NCBI RefSeq assembly: GCF_030463565.1
Contig: NC_134652.1
Location: 19,197,397 to 19,261,396, forward strand
Source: Pelecanus crispus
Taxonomy: Eukaryota > Chordata > Aves > Pelecaniformes > Pelecanidae
Direction of reading: 5' to 3'
Length of the DNA stretch: 64,000 bases
A program made the position numbers and the translations under genes. Positions within the stretch are counted from its first letter, which is position 1, and each line of letters starts with the position of its first letter. This document shows positions 1 through 41,279 of this stretch, piece after piece. The notes under the pieces were generated by a model, which ran no database searches, was not told the origin of the DNA, and saw only the letters and a program-made list of their open reading frames with translations.

Positions 1-3000
1 TTTAGTCATTAAACCCTGAAATAAAATTCTTCAGAAAAAAATGTTCTTACCACTATGAACGATAACTCTGTATTTTCTGTCCAAGCAAAGGTCTATCTGC
101 CTTTGTCTGACAATTTTCTGTGCCTCTGGAGGCAATCCCTTGGGGTCCCGGGAGAACACAAAGGAATAGCTATCAGCACAGGTGCCATCTTCATTTAATA
201 GGCGGCAGGAGTAATGAAGAGCATACGTGTCATAATCTGTGTCCACTACCCAGTGATCATCATCTGGAAGAAACCATAGCAAAGAAGCAAACGTGTTAGA
301 GACACAAGTAAAATCTAGTAAATCTAACGAGATTGCTGCCATAACTCTGTAAAGAAAATAATACGGTGAAGGCTGGTATAAATTATAATAGATTAGCTCT
401 TAGTTTATTCCTGTGTCCAGTACTTAATTCCATGTTTGGGGGGGAGGTTTTTTTTAAAAAAAAGAAAGTAACCATATTTATCAGGAACAGTGACAGAGAG
501 AAGAAATGGTTAGCACCACTGCTTCATCTCTAACATTGGCACAGAACAAGAGCAGCATGAAGAAGTGCTAAAAAACGCCTTGTAAATCTGTGCCTGAATA
601 TCATTATAAAAGTAGCAACAAACACAAAGAAGAACAGTGTGTTACAGTAGTAACCATGAAGTACAAAGAAAATTTTCTTCTTTTAACCAAAAAAAGGGAA
701 CAGTGAGACAGAAAATAGCTTAAAAAATAAATAGAGAAGCTAAATGTGCTCTTGGTGATGCTAGTCATGCTCCAGATTACTCAAAACCATAACTGTTTTC
801 GTACCAGGGATCTTACTTACATTGTATTTTTAAGGAAAAAAGATTATCATGCAGTTGTCAATGTGCATTAGAAGTGTATTTGCTACAAGCTCTATCACAA
901 ACTCTCTTCTCAAAACACAGTTAAAATTTCAGAGAATTCTTAACTATTTAGCTAGGTAATCTGATAAATACCTGGTCACGCAGACACCCTGTGCTAACAG
1001 AATTGAACCTAGGTGTTTGCAGTAAAAATTGTCATCTCTGCACCTTCCTCTCCTGGAGCAAATATCCTCCCTTGCACTATGTCTGTCCTGGTGAAGGCAA
1101 CTGTATGTTCTCTTCCCCCTCTCTCCTGTGGGTGGGGACCACAGTTTTTAGAAAGGTAGAGTCTGGGGTCAGCCAGCAATCTGAAGTATCCATGAAAACA
1201 TGATTCAGCAGCATGCTGTGAGGAAATTTCGGCAACAATTCAAGAGCAATTGGCATCCAAAGCATTCTTTGTAGCTGTATTTTTGGAGAGAATGGAGCTC
1301 CAATCACTTCCAAATTCCACTTGCTTCTCTTGGAAACAATCCATGGAAATGTCGTGAGCTACAAGTGTCTGAATCTCTATTTGGCTCCAATAAACTAATT
1401 TTGCATAGGGTGTGACAGATGACAGGAAAATATGAATATATATATACTGGATCATATTTGTTTCTTAAAACAGATAAATATCTACATTTGCAGACACAAG
1501 ACCAAGTAAAACAACAATTGCAAAATCCTCTTCCCTGCTTGACCAAGTCTGACATTAGGCTTTTTGGAGAGAACAGAAGCATCCAGTAACTGAGTTCTGA
1601 GCTAAAACAAGACTTAAAATACTCATCTGCCTTTCACTTCTTTCCAAACAGTGACCTTCAATTATATTGCTGGGTAACAAATAAAAGACATACAAAGGTA
1701 TACAAAGGCCTGGTCTTCACTTGTTTAAAGAAAGCCAGCCAGCTGTTCCATATAAAAAATAGTGATTACCTTGTTCACATTAAGGCTTTCCTATATGATA
1801 GTTATTATGTGTTTTAAGTGTGTTTAAGAAATCCAACACTACTTTTTCCTTCCCCAGCATCAACATACAACATAACTAAGCTCCCAAGTAGTTCTGCATC
1901 TTCTATGGCTAAGTACTCACTCCCTTTCTGCAGAAAAGAGGCAACACCCCAGTACTTCATCTTGAACTTGGCAGGATCCTCTGTTTCAGTGAAAGAGCCA
2001 ATCATGTCAGCACAGACATCCCAGTTCCTGTAGCCAGAGAGAAAGGAAACATCATATTCAAACCTAACAGCACAGATTCAGTGTGACCGCGTGACTAGCA
2101 AAGGGATAGCAGGTAGGATTAGAGCACCAGTAAGCAAAGCAGAAGCTTAGTGAAATGGAACAAGAGGAAGACTGCAAACAGCTTACTTGAAGAGTCTGAC
2201 TCGGCCCTTTGCGGTGGCACTCATTTGTCCATTCTCATCTACAGTGAACTGGGCTACCACATTGTCCTGCAGAAACAGCCCCTCAGGATCTTTTTTTGCC
2301 ATGGCATACCAGGTGCCACTGTACTGCAAAGAATAAGAAAGGCTGCAGTTAGACCTAGAAGTATGGAAAACATTACAGACATTACAAACTAGGGGAGGTG
2401 ACAGAGGGGAGGACATGCAGATCTTTGACACCATGCCTCAAAGTTGTACGTAAGAAACAAATCTAGCTGTTCCAACAGTATAAACCCACCAATATGTCCT
2501 AGTGCAGCCAAGGTTTGTGAAAGAATTGACATTTTTTGCTATCTTATTTGTATCTGCAGTTCTCTAGTATTTAGAAAACAAGATTTGGTGCAGAGAGACT
2601 AACAACTGGCAGATCTATGTATAAATGTTTTTTTGCTTGCAATGATGTCTGAAAACACCAGAGTATTAATTTTTCATAGAAACAATCAAGTCACTACACT
2701 TTTGTTTAGACCACACAGTTTGAGACCAGTCTGCTAAACCTTAGTTTCTGCAGTATTCCTTTTTCAGATGCATCAGGATCCAGCATCTGTGGAGGTGTGG
2801 GCAACATCACACACTTCTGCTGTTTCTCAGTATTGCAGTCTGTGACTTTGAGTGAAAATGTGAACACACTCGTGCTACTGAATGACAGATTTTGTAGCCT
2901 GGGAAGAGGAGCTAGGCAAGATATCACAGATCCAGGAGAGAAAGAAGATTTACCCTGGTCTTATTGAAGTTCTCCTTGACTTTGAAGCTGGTTACTTGGC

Positions 3001-3313
3001 AGTCCCGCTCCGCCATGCTGCTCCCCAGCAAGGCCAGTGCCAGCAGCAGCAGCCAGGGCAGAGCTCTCTCCATGTGGGCCATCCCGTCCCTGCAGCAACA
3101 GCAAACAGACAGAGAATAGCATCAGAAACAGGCCCTCTCACACAAGCAGGGAAGGGAGGAAGACTGCCCTGACAGGTCCCCAGGGCATCATGCAGCTTTC
3201 CCTGATGTGTGCACAGGCAAGGCACCCAGTTATCCCCAGCCCACCACAGCAGGGTCCCTTACAGACAGTGCTGGTCCCTGTAGCCTCTTGAGAGTCCAGG
3301 TGTTGATGGCAGT
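1..3313 (-). CDS. RBP4: RBP4, plasma retinol-binding protein 4 (5' part; last exon outside window)
   Basis: Secreted lipocalin that carries all-trans-retinol from liver to tissues, in plasma bound to transthyretin and delivered through STRA6. Coding exons in transcription order are 3082-2954, 2323-2187, 2027-1921 and 263-51 (129, 137, 107 and 213 nt; intron phases 0, 2, 1, 1), all with GT-AG borders. The product starts [10 protein letters not shown], has a Leu-rich signal peptide ending near SSMA, then mature ERDC. The lipocalin G-x-W signature ([14 protein letters not shown]) opens the second coding exon. Five cysteines of the mature chain are visible (ERDC, DVCADM, YSCRLL, GTCADS, DLCLD). 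The sixth, expected in a GxC tail, must be in the final exon left of base 1. The frame stays open after 195 codons plus one base; the human protein is 201 aa, so only a few residues are missing. Transcription is divergent from PDE6C. Identification is by strong residue-level similarity to known RBP4. Confidence 0.97.
51..263 (-). CDS. RBP4: RBP4 fourth coding exon
   Basis: Acceptor TTCCAG, then AT completing Asn and [19 protein letters not shown]. It runs to [10 protein letters not shown] and ends one base into the Gly codon before GTAAGA. The remaining C-terminal codons and the stop are outside the window to the left. Confidence 0.95.
264..1920 (-). other. RBP4 intron between third and fourth coding exons
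   Basis: 1.7 kb, GTGAGT to TTCCAG on the minus strand. Short chance ORFs only; no repeat recognised. Confidence 0.7.
1921..2027 (-). CDS. RBP4: RBP4 third coding exon
   Basis: Acceptor CTACAG, then the rest of the split Lys codon and [20 protein letters not shown] through FLQKG. It ends A before GTGAGT (phase 1); the split codon A|AT gives Asn of the NDDHW segment. Confidence 0.95.
2187..2323 (-). CDS. RBP4: RBP4 second coding exon (lipocalin GxW)
   Basis: Acceptor TTTGCAG, then TAC AGT GGC ACC TGG. It encodes YSGTWYAM through [10 protein letters not shown] and ends AA before GTAAGC. The split codon AA|G gives Lys before NWDVCADM, where the human protein has Asn. Confidence 0.95.
2954..3089 (-). 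CDS. RBP4: RBP4 first coding exon (signal peptide)
   Basis: It begins after AG at 3091-3090 with seven 5'-UTR bases, then ATG at 3082-3080. A second in-frame ATG lies three codons on (MAHM). The first was chosen because avian RBP4 proteins begin MA. It ends with AGG before GTAAAT, phase 0. It encodes the hydrophobic leader and the mature N-terminus through FNKTR. Confidence 0.93.
3263..3313 (-). other. RBP4: RBP4 probable non-coding first exon
   Basis: On the minus strand a good 5' splice site (TCT then GTAAGG, GT at 3262-3261) lies 173 nt upstream of the acceptor of the ATG exon (AG at 3091-3090, preceded by a pyrimidine-rich tract). Mammalian RBP4 also has a short non-coding first exon. 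The 5' end is only estimated, placed about 25-30 nt below the TATA-like element; no transcript evidence was used. Confidence 0.5.
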
Positions 3314-3338
3314 GGCTGGGCACCCAGAGAGGGAACGG

Positions 3339-3344
3339 TTTATG
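3339..3344 (-). promoter_or_regulatory. TATA-like element of RBP4 promoter
   Basis: Minus-strand CATAAA within CTACATAAACC lies about 75 nt upstream of the first-exon donor. A GC-box-like AGGCGGG (about 3405-3411 as read on the plus strand) and a G-rich stretch lie just upstream. Together they fit a liver-type TATA promoter, but this is inference from position and short motifs only. Confidence 0.4.
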
Positions 3345-5840
3345 TAGTCCTGGGGCTTTCGCAACCGCCCGAGCTACAAAGGCAGCGTTGGAGGGGGAGC
3401 AGGGAGGCGGGCTGATGTGTGCTGCAGGCTGGGGCCCCTTCACAACAGCCTCTTGCGTAACACCCATGGGCTCAGGTGGTCTTTCACCCTAACCTGCAGC
3501 CAAGCAGGGACTAGGAGCAAATGCCTCTCTGGTTTTCCTAACCCAAAGGCAGAGCTCACACCTGGGGGAAGGGGTGTGTACATATGTGGTGAGAACAAAG
3601 GAAAAGAGGCACCCCATTTTTGCAGGGGGCAGAGTGAGCTGCCTCCACCTCCTCTGTGATTTTACACACTGCAGTCCAAAGTCCTTCTTACCCAATGGCT
3701 CAACCCAGTTACAAGGTGCAGACTTGTTTCCTTCACCTCCTCCACAAATTCCTTTCATCTCTTCTCCTGATAAACAGTGGCAAACATCATGCTTGCAAGT
3801 TTCTGCTAATGTTTCTGGAAGCCTGGTCATCCCAGAACCTCTTCAGGTCCTTCTGACTGGTTCCCTCTTGCTTCCCAAAGGCTGGCTCAGCTGCTAAACC
3901 ATCTCCTGATCAGCTCCCAGGGACAAGGAACTGGGGCCCTGCAAATCTTCAGGAAGGCAAAAGAGCACTTTTGTGTGGTACTGCAAAGGTGGCAGGACAT
4001 ATGTGTGGCCTGCAAATACCTGAGTGCATGTATGCACCACATCTGGCCCTTCTGATGTCCATTTTAAATCAGAGCTTCCAGAATTTCTACTCAGGTTTTG
4101 GCAAACTGTTTTCAGTTATATAAACCACTATTGTTTCTCCCATCCAGACAAGTTTTGCTGCCTCTGAGTCAATATTTGTTCTATAGTTTCAACATCTTTA
4201 GGAAGCATTAGAGAAAACCTGTTAATTATTTTCTAGACATGTAACCAGAGCAGGATAGGAATGATTGTTACCAAGAGAACTAATAAACTTTTTTTACCTC
4301 CCAGTTTTGAACGAATAAAGGCAGAAGCCTGTTAGTTGAAAGGCCTGTGTTCATTACTTTAAGAATTAAGCAAAAATATAATTTAAATATGGAGATACTG
4401 ATGTAGTATAAAAAATACTTCAGTAGTAGCTGATGTACAGAATTAAAACAATTTATTCAGCATGGCCTTTCCCAGAAATCTACTTCAGCCTTCTATTCCT
4501 TTCATATATTCATAAAAATATTAAACTTCTTGCTGCTGCTGCCCTTTACAATCTTTTTCATATGTAATACAAACAGTGGTACAGTCTGTTTGATTTAACT
4601 GTTATTCTTTCTTTTCTGCTTTGTGTTGGAGCCTTTTTGCATAGAGAGTATATTTTTGTTCACTTTGGCAAACATCAGATGCTCAGGGCTGTTCCAAGTC
4701 TGCTCTGAAGCCTTTGATTCCCTGGATAACATCAGACACTAAAAATTCCATTATGTTTAATATTAAGCCTCTACTTGGAGTAAAGAACATATTTAACACA
4801 GGTAACCAGAAAGGCTGATGCATATTAATTGTCCTGAAACTTTCAAGAGTAGCCTTTCAATAAGCCAGCATTTCCATTTTTAAATTGGGATTTTCAAGTT
4901 TGCTAATTCCCACAGAGACTGAAAAGAAACAGCAATCTATATCCCTCTGGTGGCTTTTAGAACCTTGCTCCAGCCCCTGGCAGTGGTCACGCCAGTTATA
5001 TATATGCATTTTTACAAAACTTTTACAAAACACTCACTAGTCCTTAATATATGAATTCATCATACATACAAGATCAAAATCAACATGGATTTTCTTTGTT
5101 CAGTGTCTCACATGACTGATAGTAAGAAGAGGAATTAGAGCTTGATTTATAACCTTTAAATCTATAATCTTTAATACCAAAGAAAACAATTATTTCTTTA
5201 TTCTCTGCTAATTTGTGAAACATTATTATTTATCTTAAGTTTGTCCTCTTCAAAAATCTGTATACTGCTTTATATTCCCAGAGAGCTTCTTTCAGGATCA
5301 AGTCTATTCCTATAAAATTTTTTCAATAACATAATTATCCATGAAAATTCTATGGCAGAGGTTTTCAAAGGAGTCTACAGTCACTCATTCAAATGAATCA
5401 AAACCTGATGAGATTTGACCACCTCTGAAAATCTGGGTCAGTAGTCTTGTTATACTTACTGCATGTTGTCCTCAGCAGTTTTACAGATGGAGACCAATCC
5501 AGGTTTCACTGAAAAAAAAATTTAATTATGTTAATAATTTTTAATAAGATCAGTTCTAAATAGCTGCAAGAGCCATTACAGTCTCTTAAATTAATCCGAG
5601 GTCATCAACAAAAATAAATCAGAACGTGTAATTTTGTATTAGCCATGGCACAGCATTTCTTTAATTGTGTGCCTCCGCTGACCTCTGCAATGTTTGGCAA
5701 CTCGTATCTGGTGGAGGTGCCTGGCAGAGACTCAGTAATTATAACTTTTAATTCATTCAGCTTCTCAAGGCTGGGATCTCTACAAACTCTAGGCAATGCC
5801 TGAGAAAACTCTTCTTTTGAACTGTTATCACTGTGGGTTT

Positions 5841-5936
5841 CATAGAATCACAGAATTGTTTAGGTTGGAAAAGACCTTTATGATCATCCAGTCCAACCAT
5901 TAACCTAACACTACCAAGTCCACCACTAAACCAATT
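5841..5936 (-). mobile_element. CR1 LINE 3'-end fragment
   Basis: The plus strand reads CATAGAATCACAGAATTG followed by GTTTAGGTTGGAAAAGACC and ATCATCCAGTCCAACC. This is the hallmark reverse complement of the CR1 3' UTR and its ATTCTRTG tail, so the element lies on the minus strand. It is truncated at both family landmarks and diverged. Confidence 0.85.
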
Positions 5937-6007
5937 AAGGGTAGAGTAGTAATTTCATGTTTCCTGGCTTGGTGGCTGGATTATTTTTGATGAAAGTAAA
6001 AACTAGG

Positions 6008-6112
6008 AATCATTAAGGTTGGAAAGGTTCTCTAAGATCATTAGTCCAACCATCAACCCAACACCACCATGCCCACTAAACCATGTCCCAAAGTGCCATG
6101 TCTATATTTGTG
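6008..6112 (-). mobile_element. CR1 LINE 3'-end fragment
   Basis: AATCATTAAGGTTGGAAAGG and the following CATTAGTCCAACCATCAACC match the same CR1 3'-UTR block as the fragment about 170 bases to the left. This copy extends further into the element (the CCCACTAAACCATGTCCC block). Same orientation; separate insertion or a partial duplication. Confidence 0.8.
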
Positions 6113-8007
6113 GGAGCGCAAGTACAAAGGAGTCACACCAGTATTTCCCAGTCAGATTTCAACAACTGCAGAAGAGGACCTGGTCAAGTCAGTATGATTT
6201 GAAGGCTACATAGCAAAAGTTTGGCTCTGTGCCTCTTCTGGTGTAGCTATACTTCCAACTCTGCCTACCTGAGACACAGTTTACATTAACGAAGCCCTTA
6301 CACAGATACAGCTAAAGCACTTTGGTTCAATGAGACAAGCTTTTTAGGCAAAAAGGCTCCTCTGTTACATCAGTTAGGTCTAGATCGGGAGTGTATTAGA
6401 AGAGGGATGGAAGGTTGCTGGCAGACTAGCATCATTATGGCAATTCAAGGGTGAATTTTTTCTCAGTCCTAACAGATGTAGCTATGCCAGCACAACTATG
6501 TAAACTCATAAACAGTGTAAACTTTGCCTCAGTTAATCATCATTTGGATTGACTTGAGCTATGGGTTTGGTTGAGAAATGATGCCAGCAAGTGATCCTCA
6601 TCCAGATCTTTGGAACCTGGATATACTCCTTGCAGGTTTGTACTTCTCATGCAAACAGAAAGGAACAGAATTTGGGCCAGGATTTCAGTTAATTCTTAGA
6701 GCAATGTGCATAGATCAAGTCAATGGCATCAAATGATTGCTGGGTTCTGGGAAAGTTCAGACACTTAAAAGAATTATTAAAATATTGATAACACATAAAC
6801 ATGCAAATAACCTCTAATGTAAAGCATACATTTACAAAACTTGTACTAGGTTCAACACCAAGCCTGATAAATTTTATATATAACTTCCTATTCTGATGTT
6901 TGAAGCTGGCAGTGTATTTTGAGTATTATAGAAAGTTTTTTTAAAGTCAGCATGTATTTCTTGGAACCATATTTAATTGAAGGGGAAAAAAGTCTTCTAC
7001 TTTTGAATTTTGCCAAGAGGTCATAAAAAAGGGGCTGATTTCTGGCAGTGATTCTGTGATTGACATTTTTTTTACATTAATAGCCCGTAAAAATCTGCAA
7101 TATTTTCCATTAGGAATAGCAACAGGAAATACACAGAAAAGGTCAGATTTTCAAAGGAAATGGCAGAAAAAAGCTTTCATTGTAGGAGTTATTTTAGTTT
7201 CATTTATGACTTTTTAATAAAAAGGAAGAAACAAGAGTCACATTACTATTTAAAACATTTTTAACACTGCAACACTGAAGCTTTAAATATTAAAAGAACT
7301 AGAATTTTGTTTGTGGTCACAAGAATAAGTCTAGCTCTTAGGAGAAAGCTGGCTGACAGAACTAGAAATAAGAAATGGAGCATCCGTTTCCCGCCAGACT
7401 GCATATAGATTGAAAGCCTTTTTGCTGTCTTATGGTTATTTATTTATAGAGTCCATTCACAAACGCAGGTATCCATTAAACTCTTAGAGGCAGATTTTGC
7501 AGGGGAATGAATGACTGCTGTGTACAGAGCAGTGGATCCAAGTGTAGCCACTGCCCTGTGGAACCAGACTCACATTCACGAGTGACAACAAATGGCACGA
7601 GCTGAGCCAAGGAGCTCTGTGTACTTTGTAAGGGACAACTACGTACTCTGTCACTATCACAGCTGTTCCCCTCAGTGGCACCCTGAGTACAGAGGTCAAG
7701 GACAGAATGGAATTGAAAAGATCGGCCTTTGCACCATGCCAGCCTGTGTGCTACCTGTTTTTGTAATCTAATGACATGACATTCTGCTTAAGGAGTAAAT
7801 TTGCATTGAACTCTCTATAAACAGCATTTAAACAAACCTAGTTTAAAATGGTACCTTTATTCTCTTTACCAAACCTTTGTGAGGATTGTGATTCTGAATG
7901 GAAATGTTTTTCTAGATGTATGGAAACAACTTGAAACAAATATGTAACGTTTGCCAACATGCTGGCCAGCTTGGTGAGGAGAGCTTTAAGCTATGAATGA
8001 TGAAAGA

Positions 8008-8212
8008 CATAGACATACTGGAGTGAGTCCAGCAAAGAGCCATGAAGATCACTGAGCAATAAGAGAATCGGACAAAAGGAGAGGCTGAAAGAAGTGGGAC
8101 TGTTCAGCCTGGAAAGAGGGCTTGGGGGGATCTTATCAAGTGTATAAATATCTGGCAGGAGGGTATGAAGAAGACAGAGTCAGATCCTTCTCAGCAGTGC
8201 TGAGTAGTATTT
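8008..8212 (+). mobile_element. CR1 LINE 3'-region fragment
   Basis: Recognisable CR1 words in order are GAGTCCAGCAAAGAGCC, GAGAGGCTGAAAGAAGTGGG, CTGTTCAGCCTGGAAAGAGG and GTGTATAAATATCTGGCAGG. In full CR1 copies these precede the 3' tail, so this remnant is on the plus strand and lacks the tail. Boundaries are approximate. Confidence 0.75.
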
Positions 8213-10920
8213 TCAGTAATAAAAGATGGTCAGGTAACCTAAGATCACAGGGGGGTAAATGTGAGAGTGAATGAGATTAAAAGGCTGCCGTCCTTTGCTC
8301 AGTCTGTATACTAAAATTCATGCCAATCTACCAAGAAACCCCTGCTCACGGTCAAAGCTACAGTGCATCTGGCAACCCAGGTTAACCCCTTCATGCTAGA
8401 TGGGCCATTTACTTCAGGAACTCTCCCCTAGAAGCTAAAATCTCTGTTGACTACTTATTTCATGAACCCCCAGAGCTAATCATTGGTAGTTTTAAGGGAC
8501 TGTGAAAATTTGCAGCTGTATGGAAAAAACAGCTAACTTACTATCTTTAGTTTTTGCATTTTTAAGATTACTTTTGTAAGAAAAGGGACAGAAAATTATT
8601 TTAAAAGAGACATAAAAGTTGAGGTTGTTTACAAAGGTCCCCGCAAAATACCAGATCACACCAAAACAGATACACACCAAAATATTTCAGTGCCAAAAAC
8701 TGGCTGGTTTAGGGGCACACAGTACCTGTTGTAAATACCTACAGAATCCATTCTCACAATCTAATCATTTAGAGAAAAATCAGTAATATTTCTGAATATT
8801 AATTTCTTGGATTATACATATGAATCTCCGATGTCCGGACAGTGGCCACAAAATTATCCACATCAAAAGACATGCAATTGAAATAAACACATTTGATCTG
8901 TGTTTCTTCAGAAAATCTTCACTGAATGAACTACATTAACTGCTATCAAGATGGACAGAGACGCTCATATACAAACACTGAGCTGAACTGGGAAACCTTA
9001 TAAATACCTTTGACATTTACGTGCTACTTGAATCTATTTAAATAACCACGTCTGTCAGTTATCCTTCTTAGGAGTTTCCATGTATCACAAAGGCTCAGGA
9101 ATGGTCTACTACTAAGAACTACTCCATAAATAGTTTGATTTCTGTAGTAACTATGAACGTCAAAGGCAAATGATATCATATGCATTAAAATGATAAAGCA
9201 CACATATTTCTGATATTCTCTGAAATTAAAACAATTTGAAAAATATAGCGCCCAGCTCATCATGTTAAATCAAACCACCTCAGCATGGAAAAGAATCAAA
9301 GCCAAATGCATATTATTTTTGCCTTTAAAAATGCAGTGAAAATGACTGTGCGAGGTTAGTTTCCAATGTTAAACTTCCATGCATTACCCTACATATCCTA
9401 CATCCTACATTAAAATGTATTTTCTAATAGTAGCTACAAATTAGGAAGATGACAGATGAGGAGAAATAATTTAACTGTGTGTGTAAATACATATAAAATT
9501 ATTTTCACGTCTCTATTGCTTTTATACATATTGATGAAATTATGAAAAAAACTATTCAAAGACTTAAGATATATGTGCATTTCTTCTGACGTTTTCTTGT
9601 GAACCATACATGCATACAATGGTGAGAACATCTTGCTGTGCTGGAGTTGTAGAGTCCTGCCACGAAGTTAGTATCACCAGTTCACACCTGTAAAGAAGAT
9701 GCTGCAACCTCATCCACCCACCAGTGAGGGTCCTATGCTGCCCCCAGGCTGCTAGGGGTAAGTAACCCAGCCAGAGAAAAGGAACCACAGAATGTGTCCA
9801 TACTGTGCTGATTTTCATAGGCATTTTTAAATCTTTATGGCAACTGCAGTCTGGGAAAAATTAGTGTCTTATGCAGCATTTCATATCACAGTTAGAGGGA
9901 AAACTAATTTACTGAGTTAGCTGCCATTACAGACCAATCACCGACCTGTTCTTTGTGCACAAGAGGATCAGTGTCAGTTTCCCATGTTGATTCTTTTAGA
10001 TCTGTTGATAAAAATGGATGTTGACACACTGTGGCCTCTGGCAGACAGATAAAGTTGTACTTTGACAATTACTCTTTTCAAATTAAGAATTGCCAAAGGG
10101 TATATGGTCTATTTTCCTTATATCAAGAATCTCTTTCTGCTCTCTGATCAGTGTGGATGCCACAAATAGAAATTAAGTTGAATTGTATTGCAGCCCTCTA
10201 CGGTGCTGAAATTCCAATCTGTTTCAATGAACACAGATCATTTGCTGTCGTAGCTGGCACTCAACTTAAAGACAGACTTCTCACTCACATAGCCCTGGGG
10301 TGTTTGCTCCTAAAATTCAACACAGTTTTCATCATTCCTTTTCCATTCATGTGAGTAATGCTGAACTTCCAATGGTAGGAAACTTCAAACATGTTATAAA
10401 GCTACAACCAGATTCAAGATTCCCTTTTTGCCCACTATCTGTCAGTTATTACCCTTTTCCTGCTATTTAAGAGAGCAGAGATCTCCCACTTTTTCTGAAG
10501 AAGGCATAGAAGAAACTACATTACTTGCAGGACCCTGTAGGGTTATTTATGCTTATAGAGTAAAAATTTTACTGTCTCCTGAACTCAATTTGAATTCAAG
10601 CCATTTTCTGATTTTACTCATTCCTTTAGACTATCTATTTTTGAAAAAAAAGTTATATGTAAGTCATATCTGGCTGTGCTGAATCAAATTCTAATTTTTC
10701 ACTCCATCTTCACCTAGGTAAATCACTTGAGCAAGCTCAGACTTTTGTAAGGTCTTTAGGATTTCACCTATTTTATGCATGTATAGCTTCATAATTATTT
10801 AGTTTTAGTAATCCAATTTCAATCATCTCCTGAGTATTTCAAGGAAAACTAAATTTCACTATTTTAATTTTTTCTCTGTAACATTCTGTTTTTCTCCCCT
10901 TAAGTACCTCTCACAAATAC

Positions 10921-10944
10921 ACATGTGTACGTCTGTACACATGT
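10921..10944. repeat. Inverted repeat, 10-bp arms, 4-nt loop
   Basis: ACATGTGTAC, loop GTCT, GTACACATGT: perfect arms, 477 bases upstream of the PDE6C ATG. Each arm contains ACATGT and is itself alternating purine-pyrimidine. No function is claimed. Confidence 0.8.
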
Positions 10945-11302
10945 ATAATGTGGGTTAAGTATCTAAGTGGAATTCCTCATATTAAGTTTCAATGGAAACT
11001 TTTGTGTGTATAGTACTATATATATTGTGAATGAAGGAGATAACATACAGGTGTACATATCTACACACCAGACAATGTTGTAAGGTCTAAGAATTAATTG
11101 GTAAGTTTAAAATGCTAAAATTATTCCCTTAGGATTTATGAGCTAAGAATGCTCAGGGGTTTAGTGTCCTGACATCTCTTTAATTAGCAGTCTCCAAGAT
11201 CTCACACTAAGAAGATGCTAAGCCAGTGCCTTCTGTCATACCTCAAGAGTTTCAGAAGGCTTGGAAGCCACAGGGGAAGGTGAATGTACTATGCCTGTGA
11301 GC

Positions 11303-11310
11303 TATACAAT
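11303..11310 (+). promoter_or_regulatory. Possible PDE6C TATA-like box
   Basis: TATACAAT lies 118 bases before the ATG. A TAATTAG homeodomain-type core is at 11181-11187. I found no exact CRX core (TAATCC or GGATTA) in the 500 bases upstream of the ATG. Weak evidence. Confidence 0.25.
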
Positions 11311-11420
11311 ATGTACAAAGTACCATTTTCTTACTAGTATCAAGTTAGGACTTCTTGCTACCACTGCTGCTTTGATGGTGATGCAGTTCTAAAAGAAATC
11401 TTAAGAACAATCCAGCAAAA

Positions 11421-40439
<29,019 letters not shown>

Positions 40440-40710
40440 TTCTTTGTCTCAGACACTGTTTCTGCTACAGAAAAGACATCTAGAAAGAACTTCAATGAGC
40501 CCCAGCGGATTTCTGCTTTGCATAGAATAGTATAGATCAACCTCTTAACAATCCTCTTAAACACTTGCCATTTGTTGGAAATGATTTTTAATGGAGTAAA
40601 CAGTTACAATTAATAACTGGAAAATTAAAAGAAAAAATAATGGTGCAAAATGAGTTCACTGTGCGCTCTAGGTATTTTTTCATGTCACTCAATTTATATA
40701 CAGTATTTTT

Positions 40711-40716
40711 ATTAAA
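40711..40716 (+). terminator. PDE6C candidate polyadenylation signal (proximal)
   Basis: ATTAAA 272 bases after the stop. A canonical AATAAA follows at 41274-41279. Neither has an obvious GU-rich downstream element, so which one is used is undecided. Confidence 0.35.
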
Positions 40717-41273
40717 ATATGTAACTTCTGCACACTGTCCAGAAAAAAATATCAATAATTTTGACAGATCTTATATGAAATTACTGAATGAAATCTAACA
40801 TGTACAATTCAAACAAAAAATTGCAATTTTCATAACTTGTATATTTAAGATTTTTATATTATGTCTATTTCCTTAACCTGGAATTGTCCTTTTCCTTCAT
40901 TCTCAATACTATATAAAGTTCTAGAGTAAACATCTCCTTCACTTTAGGAATACTCAACACAATTCCCTGGCTCATATCTATTAAAAGCAGGTCCATGATA
41001 CACAGTATTTTTTGAAAACTACCAAGGATAAATCTGTAATAGCCATAGCTCTGAAAAACCACTCTTTTGCCCATGTGAAAATGGCTCTGCCCACAGTTCC
41101 TAAACTGACCATCTCTTATTGTAAAAATCTAAAAAGGCAGACCGTAAACATCGTATTTTGCATACGAGCAAAATACTAAGATACCTATACCAGTATATCT
41201 ACAGCAGGATCTACATTCAGAGGCATTTTAAAAGGCTCATGTACACTCAGTGCACCTTTTTTAAAATGCAGTA

Positions 41274-41279
41274 AATAAA
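41274..41279 (+). terminator. PDE6C candidate polyadenylation signal (distal)
   Basis: Canonical AATAAA about 835 bases after the PDE6C stop, on the coding strand. Confidence 0.4.

Larger units (their letters stand above)
3345..11420. other. RBP4-PDE6C intergenic region
   Basis: About 8 kb of AT-rich DNA between two divergent genes. Three CR1 remnants are recognisable (near 5841, 6008 and 8008). No long ORF or homologous exon is seen. The 3350-3900 part next to RBP4 is noticeably richer in G+C than the rest. The last 500 bases before PDE6C hold a 10-bp-arm inverted repeat at 10921-10944. Confidence 0.7.

Noticed and set aside
3138-3830. Long minus- and plus-strand ORFs around the RBP4 promoter
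   Set aside because: GC-rich DNA gives long chance ORFs; none resembles a known protein and they overlap in several frames.
10900-11420. CRX-driven cone promoter motifs upstream of PDE6C
   Set aside because: No exact TAATCC or GGATTA core was found there; only a TAATTAG and partial NRL-like TGCTAAG words, too weak to call.
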